Shown: positions 32,796 to 37,116 of the stretch, in pieces
How the letters are laid out: each line of letters opens with the position of its first letter
How positions within the stretch are numbered: position 1 is the first letter of the stretch
Assembly (NCBI GenBank): GCA_964524475.1
Contig: CAZGCO010000007.1
Coordinates: 1-37,116 of the forward strand
DNA from: CAZYHU01 sp964524475
GTDB lineage: Bacteria > Patescibacteriota > Minisyncoccia > Phycocordibacterales > UBA1006
Reading direction: 5' to 3'
Length of the DNA: 37,116 bases
Translations under genes and position numbers: made by a program
Notes under the pieces: generated by a model
What the model was told of the DNA's origin: nothing
Database searches by the model: none
The model's input: the letters and a program-made list of their open reading frames with translations, nothing else

Positions 32796-35063
32796 TTAAA
32801 ACGTATTATCATCTATTATATCACTGACAGGGGTATCATCAAGAGCTTCAGCTGTTGACGTAGATGTTCGATTGTTTCCTAACACTTCGCGTGGTTTTGA
32901 TCCATCCGCAGCTCCTACAATGCCACGTTCTTCTAACATATCTATTAATCGTGCAGCACGTGAATATCCAACCTTTAGTTTACGTTGCAAGTAACTGGTT
33001 GATGCTTTTCCTGCCTCGATAATAGCCTGTTTTGCATCTTCATATAATTCATCGTCATTATTATCTGGGTCATCATATCCAAAACTAGAACCAGATGTGG
33101 TATGAACAGATTCATCTGCTGATTCACTAATAATAACATCATCAGGCAATTGGTCGTTATGGGTTACGATATATTGTACAACACGTTTTACTTCTTCTTC
33201 ACTCACATTTCCACATTGCATACGTTCAGGTTTGTTCATGTCGGAACCTTGGAATAATGTATCTCCTTTACCTAATAATGCCTCTGCTCCTGGTGCATCC
33301 AGAATAGTTCGTGAATCTATTTGTGATGCTACCTGTAATGCCAGACGTGATGGAACATTTGCTTTGATCAATCCGGTAATAACGTTTACTGATGGACGTT
33401 GGGTAGATAGTATAAGATGTATACCGACAGCACGGGACATTTGTGCCAGTCGTACAATACCTGCTTCCAGTTCGCGGGGATATGCCTGCATAATATCAGC
33501 TAATTCATCAATAATAATGACAATATAAGGCATGCGTTCTGGTTTGTCTTTGATATGTTCTATATCTTCTCCTTCATGTTCTTTATGCCACGGACGCATG
33601 ATGTTCGTATGATATGACCCAATATCTCTGGACGAGTAACTCTCCAGCAGGTCATATCTGCGTTCCATTTCTTTTGCTGCCCAACGCAGTGCCATAATAG
33701 CTTTTTTGGGTTCTTTGATAACAGGGGTTAACAAGTGGGGGATATTGTTATACAGGGTTAGTTCCACACGCTTTGGGTCTACCATGATGAACCGCATATC
33801 TTCGGGGCCATTCTTATATAATAATGACAGAATAATATTATGCACGGTAACAGATTTTCCTGATCCTGTTGTTCCTGCAATTAACAAGTGGGGCATTTTT
33901 GCAAGGTCTTTGAAATATGCCTTGCCAGTGACACCTTTACCTAATGCTACTAATAATGCTGCAGGAGATTTTTCAAATTCTGGTTCTGCTAATAATGATC
34001 CCAATCCAACACTTGATTTTACGGTGTTTGGAATTTCTATTCCTACCAGAGATTTTCCTGGGATAGGTGCTTCTATACGTATTGGGTGTGCAGCGAGAGC
34101 CAATGCCAGATCAGATTTCAAAGCAACGATACGGGACAGTTTAATACCCTCTGCAGGTTTTAGTGCGTATCGAGTAACGGTCGGACCGATAGAGACTTCG
34201 TCCATTTCTACATCAATACCAAAATTCTGTAATGTTCGTTTTATGAGATTTGCCTGAGCCTTGATATCTCCTACTGATGGTTTACCTGCAGATTTACCCA
34301 GGAGTGACAAAGGAGGAAATTCATAGGTACCGAACCCAGATTCTTTTGCATTAATAAACGTGTCTTCAATGTCTGGTTTTTCTACTGGCATTGCTACAGG
34401 GGTAGGGGATTTTTTAGTGGTTACGTGAGGTGTAGTTTCAATTTCTTCATCTGGTTCTTCAATATCTGTTTCGTCAATATTTTCTAATTCTTCCCATGAC
34501 ATAGTCGTGGATTCTGTCGTGTTAGATTTTGTAGATGATTCCCAGGTAAACATGTGGGTAATTTTTTCTCCTAATTCGTGCCAGTCGATTTCATGTGCAA
34601 ACAATCCGACAAAGCTAGATGCGATTATTCAAAGGAGGATACAAAATCCACCGACACTATCAAACCATCCTGAGAGTGTTCCGCCAATAATCATACCGAA
34701 CCAACCACCACCAATTTCAACAGGATTCATCATATGAAAGAATCCTAGTAAACTGACAATAATACCTGTGATACTGATCCAGTCAAAAAAAGATTCAAGC
34801 AGGTATTCTCTGCGGAATAAAATGATGCTCGTAATAATACCAAACACAGGGACCAGATACGCACCATAACCAAACATTTTTTGAAATATGTTTTGGAATA
34901 TAAAATCTCCAACACGACCAGCGGTATGAAACATAGCGAGTCCGATAATAATAGATATCATAGCAACACATAGTGCCGTGATGATACGACGTGCGGGAGA
35001 GTTTTTTACCGGTTCTGGTTTTTCAGTAATCTCTATATTATTTTTTTTACGAGAAGATGCCAT
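32796..35063 (-). CDS. ftsK: DNA translocase FtsK/SpoIIIE with an in-frame TGA
   Basis: Pumps chromosomal DNA through the division septum. The frame runs 756 codons with one TGA at codon 145 (34629-34631). The N-terminal part has four or five membrane helices. The TGA falls in the last one (FCILL, TGA, IIASSFVGLF). An acidic linker follows, then the alpha/beta motor with Walker A GTTGSGKS (about residue 397) and Walker B IVIIIDELAD, and a gamma winged helix (YLQRKLKVGYSRAARLIDMLE). Without readthrough, a 144-residue membrane piece and a motor starting at TTG 34604 would result. Homologous parts are in one frame, so a single gene is the natural reading. A TACAAT box ends six bases before the ATG. 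Confidence 0.92.
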
Positions 35064-35069
35064 GTGTGT

Positions 35070-35075
35070 ATTGTA
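35070..35075 (-). promoter_or_regulatory. -10 box of leaderless ftsK
   Basis: TACAAT on the minus strand, six bases before the ATG at 35063. Confidence 0.6.
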
Positions 35076-35139
35076 TCATATATATAATGAATACAAAATA
35101 TTAAGAGTATTATTTTATTCTACATACCTAGATGTTCCG

Positions 35140-35230
35140 CATCGGTTAAAAATTGTCTTCCAAAATCCTGCAGAACTTGGCTGCGCCTCAAACATGCTTC
35201 GGATTTTTCCATACAAATTTTAACCTTGCA
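35140..35230. repeat. Folded inverted-repeat block of unknown nature
   Basis: Nested stems: outer GGTTAAAAATTGT (35144-35156) with 35213-35225 (12 of 13 pairs), middle AAAATCC (35162-35168) with 35201-35207, inner GCAG/CTGC (35170-35185). The core is GC-richer than the surrounding AT-rich spacer. No convincing protein is encoded on either strand. It could be a structured RNA, a mobile-element end or a dispersed repeat. Confidence 0.5.
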
Positions 35231-35329
35231 GGGATACTTTGTATACTCTGCATCGAGGTATATGTATTACACTATTTGTAGTATTTATATGATTTCCAAT
35301 TCTGATGAGAGTCGTTACAAATACATTTC

Positions 35330-36318
35330 TCAGAGACATTTCTAAAAAGCTTGCTTTTTGTCTCTGAATAATTATAATCAGCATTGTTACCATGTCTCTA
35401 TGTCTCTGAGATTTTTTATTAAATTATCTTTTGTCTTTTATGAATACTTTCTCACCATTTGTTACTTCACAGACAATAAACGACATTCAGACAGAATCTT
35501 CTGTTTTTTCAGGGACAATACCAACATCTGTATCAGAGACACCTGTGAATGTCTCTGATAAAAAAACAATAGGAAATACCCCATATATAACACCTGACCA
35601 TGCCTGGTCAGAGCAGATAAATCGTTCAGAGATTATGCTGGTGATCAAGAAAACAGAACAAGTTATCACCGCACTCTACATGCTAACAGACCTATGGGAC
35701 AACGTGTCTATGCGTACAGATGTCAGAGACATGACAGAAAAACTTTTAAAATATTCATGCAATACGGTCATGGAAGATATTGATATATCAGAGACATTAA
35801 GAGAATATCAAAATAGCATACAGTCCACAGAGATAAATGTCTCTGAAGATGTCCTTTATAAATTACGTAATACTATTAGAAATGTCTCTGAGACATGCGA
35901 ATGTCTCTTATCATATTTATTAGTCGCTCACCAGTATAGATACGTGTCTCTGATGAATCTACAGGTATTAGAGACACAGGTAGGGTTGCTAGTAACAGGA
36001 TACAATACGATTTATCAGGGACATGTAAAAACCATCAGAGACATTCGTCAGACAGTATCTGATCTTGTCAGAGACATTAATAATAATCAGGGACATGATA
36101 CTGATCAGCAGGTTACTACATCAGAGACATTAACACGAGATACAGGAATACAGTTATCAGATTTTTTTACTGATGTCCCTGATAATCGTGATACCAGACA
36201 TGAGGTAATGAATCATATTACCTCTGACGATGCATCACAAATTTCAGACAAAAAAATAGAAAAAACAGTACCACAAATAGTATATTCTGTTGAAACATTA
36301 ACCGATCGTCAGAGACAT
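35330..36318. repeat. Array of TCAGAGACAT motifs in both orientations
   Basis: Exact copies on the plus strand start at 35330, 35723, 35788, 36035, 36068, 36121 and 36309; exact copies of the complement ATGTCTCTGA start at 35400, 35549, 35837 and 35882. One-mismatch copies start at 35358, 35533, 35887, 35901, 35944, 36015, 36087 and 36173. The 35882-35896 stretch is a palindrome, ATGTCTCTGAGACAT. Spacing is irregular (5-174 bases) and flanks differ. I found no copy elsewhere in the window. Confidence 0.9.
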
Positions 36319-36486
36319 ATTAGGGATATTATAAAATATACAGGAGATGTCTCAGTAAATCACATCGCAGAAATGTTTCCTGAAATGAGTAAAAAGACTC
36401 TTCAGCGTGATCTGAATATTCTGATTTTGTGTGGTGTTATTGAACGAACAGGGGACAAGAGATGGGCAGTATATCGAGTAGTGTAA
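35440..36486 (+). CDS. Winged-helix protein whose gene carries the motif array
   Basis: 348 residues. The first ~285 are mostly polar and predicted helical, with recurring SET, VRDI/M, NVSE and RQRH groups that are simply the DNA motif read in different frames. The C-terminus (about 287-348) is a DeoR-type winged helix: RQRHIRDIIKYTGDVSV, HIAEMFPEMSKKTLQRDLNIL, GVIERTGDKRWAVYRV. It therefore probably binds DNA. Four motif copies lie upstream (35330-35409), two of them flanking an AAAAAGC/GCTTTTT hairpin. Autoregulation, partition or nucleoid organisation through the array are inferences. The ATG at 35440 was preferred to TTG 35431. Confidence 0.75.
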   Translation: MNTFSPFVTSQTINDIQTESSVFSGTIPTSVSETPVNVSDKKTIGNTPYITPDHAWSEQINRSEIMLVIKKTEQVITALYMLTDLWDNVSMRTDVRDMTEKLLKYSCNTVMEDIDISETLREYQNSIQSTEINVSEDVLYKLRNTIRNVSETCECLLSYLLVAHQYRYVSLMNLQVLETQVGLLVTGYNTIYQGHVKTIRDIRQTVSDLVRDINNNQGHDTDQQVTTSETLTRDTGIQLSDFFTDVPDNRDTRHEVMNHITSDDASQISDKKIEKTVPQIVYSVETLTDRQRHIRDIIKYTGDVSVNHIAEMFPEMSKKTLQRDLNILILCGVIERTGDKRWAVYRVV

Positions 36487-36565
36487 GATTTTTAATCTTG
36501 CCACGTCATCAGATGTATCCAGAATATTTGCATGATTTTTTCATGCATGTATAATGGATATCATG

Positions 36566-36594
36566 TTGCATTCGTACACGTTATAGTGTATGAT
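36566..36594 (+). promoter_or_regulatory. Sigma-70-like promoter of the surface-protein gene
   Basis: TTGCAT (36566-36571), 17-base spacer, TATGAT (36589-36594). A second TATAAT is at about 36550. Confidence 0.6.
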
Positions 36595-36599
36595 AGTAA

Positions 36600-36927
36600 C
36601 AGTCATTTTTAAAATTTATACAAGTATATTTATGCAATGTTTATCAGCTCTCTCCTCTACTCGTTTACGAGTCAGGTCTCAAGGGAACAGACGAACCATG
36701 CATGCAATACATACCAGGTAGTGACATGTAGCTACTTGATATGTATTGCATGATCATGACGATGATACATGCAATGCACTCGTATGGTTTTCATATGACA
36801 GGGTATACAGGTTAATCTGTATATCAAGTACACAATAGGTACCCAATAACGTCGACGGGTATCGTGTGCGGTTTCTCTTGTTTTATTACAAGGGAGATGA
36901 AATTATAATTTTGTCTAATAAATAATT
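36600..36927 (+). promoter_or_regulatory. Long structured 5' leader
   Basis: About 330 bases without an ORF between the promoter and the ATG at 36928. Hairpins include ACTCG/CGAGT (36659-36672), a 13-bp CATGCAATACATA stem (36701-36713 with 36740-36752) continued by CAGGTAG pairing, and GTACCC/GGGTAT near 36839-36864. Such a leader is exceptional among the mostly leaderless or short-leader genes here. It may stabilise the mRNA or regulate it. Confidence 0.55.
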
Positions 36928-37116
36928 ATGTTTAAAAAACTATTTGTATCGACATTCGCAGTTGCTGCGTTTGCATTCGTTACATCAATGGCTTTTGCAG
37001 CTACTGCAGAAAACATGGGAACTGTAACTCTTAAACGAGGATCAGTTGGTATGTACGCTCAGGCTCTACAAAACAACCTTAACAATTGTGCTGGTGCTTC
37101 TTTGACTGCTGATGGT
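36928..37116 (+). CDS. Secreted peptidoglycan-binding-like protein, 3' end beyond the window
   Basis: 63 codons visible. A signal peptide (MFKKLFVSTF..., cut after AFAA, about residue 25) is followed by TVTLKRGSVGMYAQALQNNLN and ASLTADG, the start of a peptidoglycan-binding (PG_binding_1) type repeat. Abundant surface proteins of CPR bacteria often have this start. Together with the long structured leader and a decent promoter, high expression is likely, but that is an inference. The rest lies outside the window. Confidence 0.75.
   Translation, partial: MFKKLFVSTFAVAAFAFVTSMAFAATAENMGTVTLKRGSVGMYAQALQNNLNNCAGASLTADG

Noticed and set aside
34629..34631. UGA as glycine (Absconditabacteria/Gracilibacteria code)
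   Set aside because: Long conserved genes in the window contain no sense TGA, and the msrB TGA sits at a Cys position. A lineage with the full Gly reassignment would show many TGA codons.
34978..35223. Plus-strand 81-codon ORF over the ftsK start
   Set aside because: It is antisense to the ftsK N-terminus and then crosses the inverted-repeat block; no supporting start signal.
35144..35225. Integron attC site
   Set aside because: The termini read GTTAAAA...TTTTAAC, the reverse arrangement of attC core sites, and no integrase or cassette array is visible.
35330..36318. CRISPR array or tandem repeat
   Set aside because: Copies are only 10 bp, occur in both orientations with irregular 5-174 base spacing and lie inside a coding gene.
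36529..36547. Hairpin TGCATGA/TCATGCA as a terminator after the winged-helix gene
   Set aside because: The T residues are in the loop, not after the stem, and the stem is only seven bp; it may instead belong to the promoter region.

Overview
The window looks like a chromosome segment of a Patescibacteria (Candidate Phyla Radiation) bacterium. It is AT-rich and gene-dense, with divergent or compact versions of housekeeping genes, many small membrane proteins of unknown function, and no rRNA or tRNA genes. The lineage below CPR is an inference. The assembly is imperfect: there are two N gaps (7235-7265 and 13562-13571), and several conserved genes carry frameshifts, a small deletion or an in-frame UGA.

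Layout. Positions 1-2695 hold a folate/thymidylate cluster (thyA, a thymidylate-kinase-like gene, folA). Positions 2791-9006 hold argS, a convergent small membrane protein, a T-box riboswitch and ileS, whose product carries a histidine-phosphatase domain inside the synthetase. Positions 9081-13783 hold a membrane protein, recO, a membrane-anchored Ig-like protein and glyS. Positions 13865-20735 hold two secreted/membrane unknowns, pyrG divergent from an M16 protease, an AI-2E-type permease and another unknown. Positions 20825-23887 hold metG, a 2H phosphoesterase, an FMN split-barrel protein, msrB and a 20-residue Lys-rich peptide. Positions 23938-28362 hold an ABC-F ATPase, a cupin, a candidate structured RNA, trhO, a small membrane protein and a TatD nuclease. 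Positions 28512-31196 hold rpsF-ssb-rpsR, efp and a protein with an RpoA-CTD-like domain. Positions 31238-35063 (minus strand) form a ftsK / anchored Ig-like / recA operon. Positions 35090-36486 hold a folded inverted-repeat block and a winged-helix gene saturated with one 10-bp DNA motif. Positions 36566-37116 hold a long structured leader and the start of a secreted peptidoglycan-binding-like protein.

Expression signals are distinctive. At least eleven genes have a -10 hexamer ending 6-8 nt before the ATG, which implies leaderless mRNAs. Other genes have AT-rich leaders without a clear Shine-Dalgarno. Most transcription units end in long, perfectly symmetric hairpins that can terminate both strands. 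Of 35 confident gene ends, 28 are TAA and 7 TAG; none is TGA. TGA ends only one doubtful small ORF, yet it occurs in frame inside ftsK and msrB.

Most striking: (1) the TCAGAGACAT array at 35330-36318, present in all reading frames of, and upstream of, a gene encoding a DNA-binding domain; (2) the phosphatase domain inside IleRS; (3) a canonical T-box controlling ileS in a CPR genome; (4) the UGA pattern.
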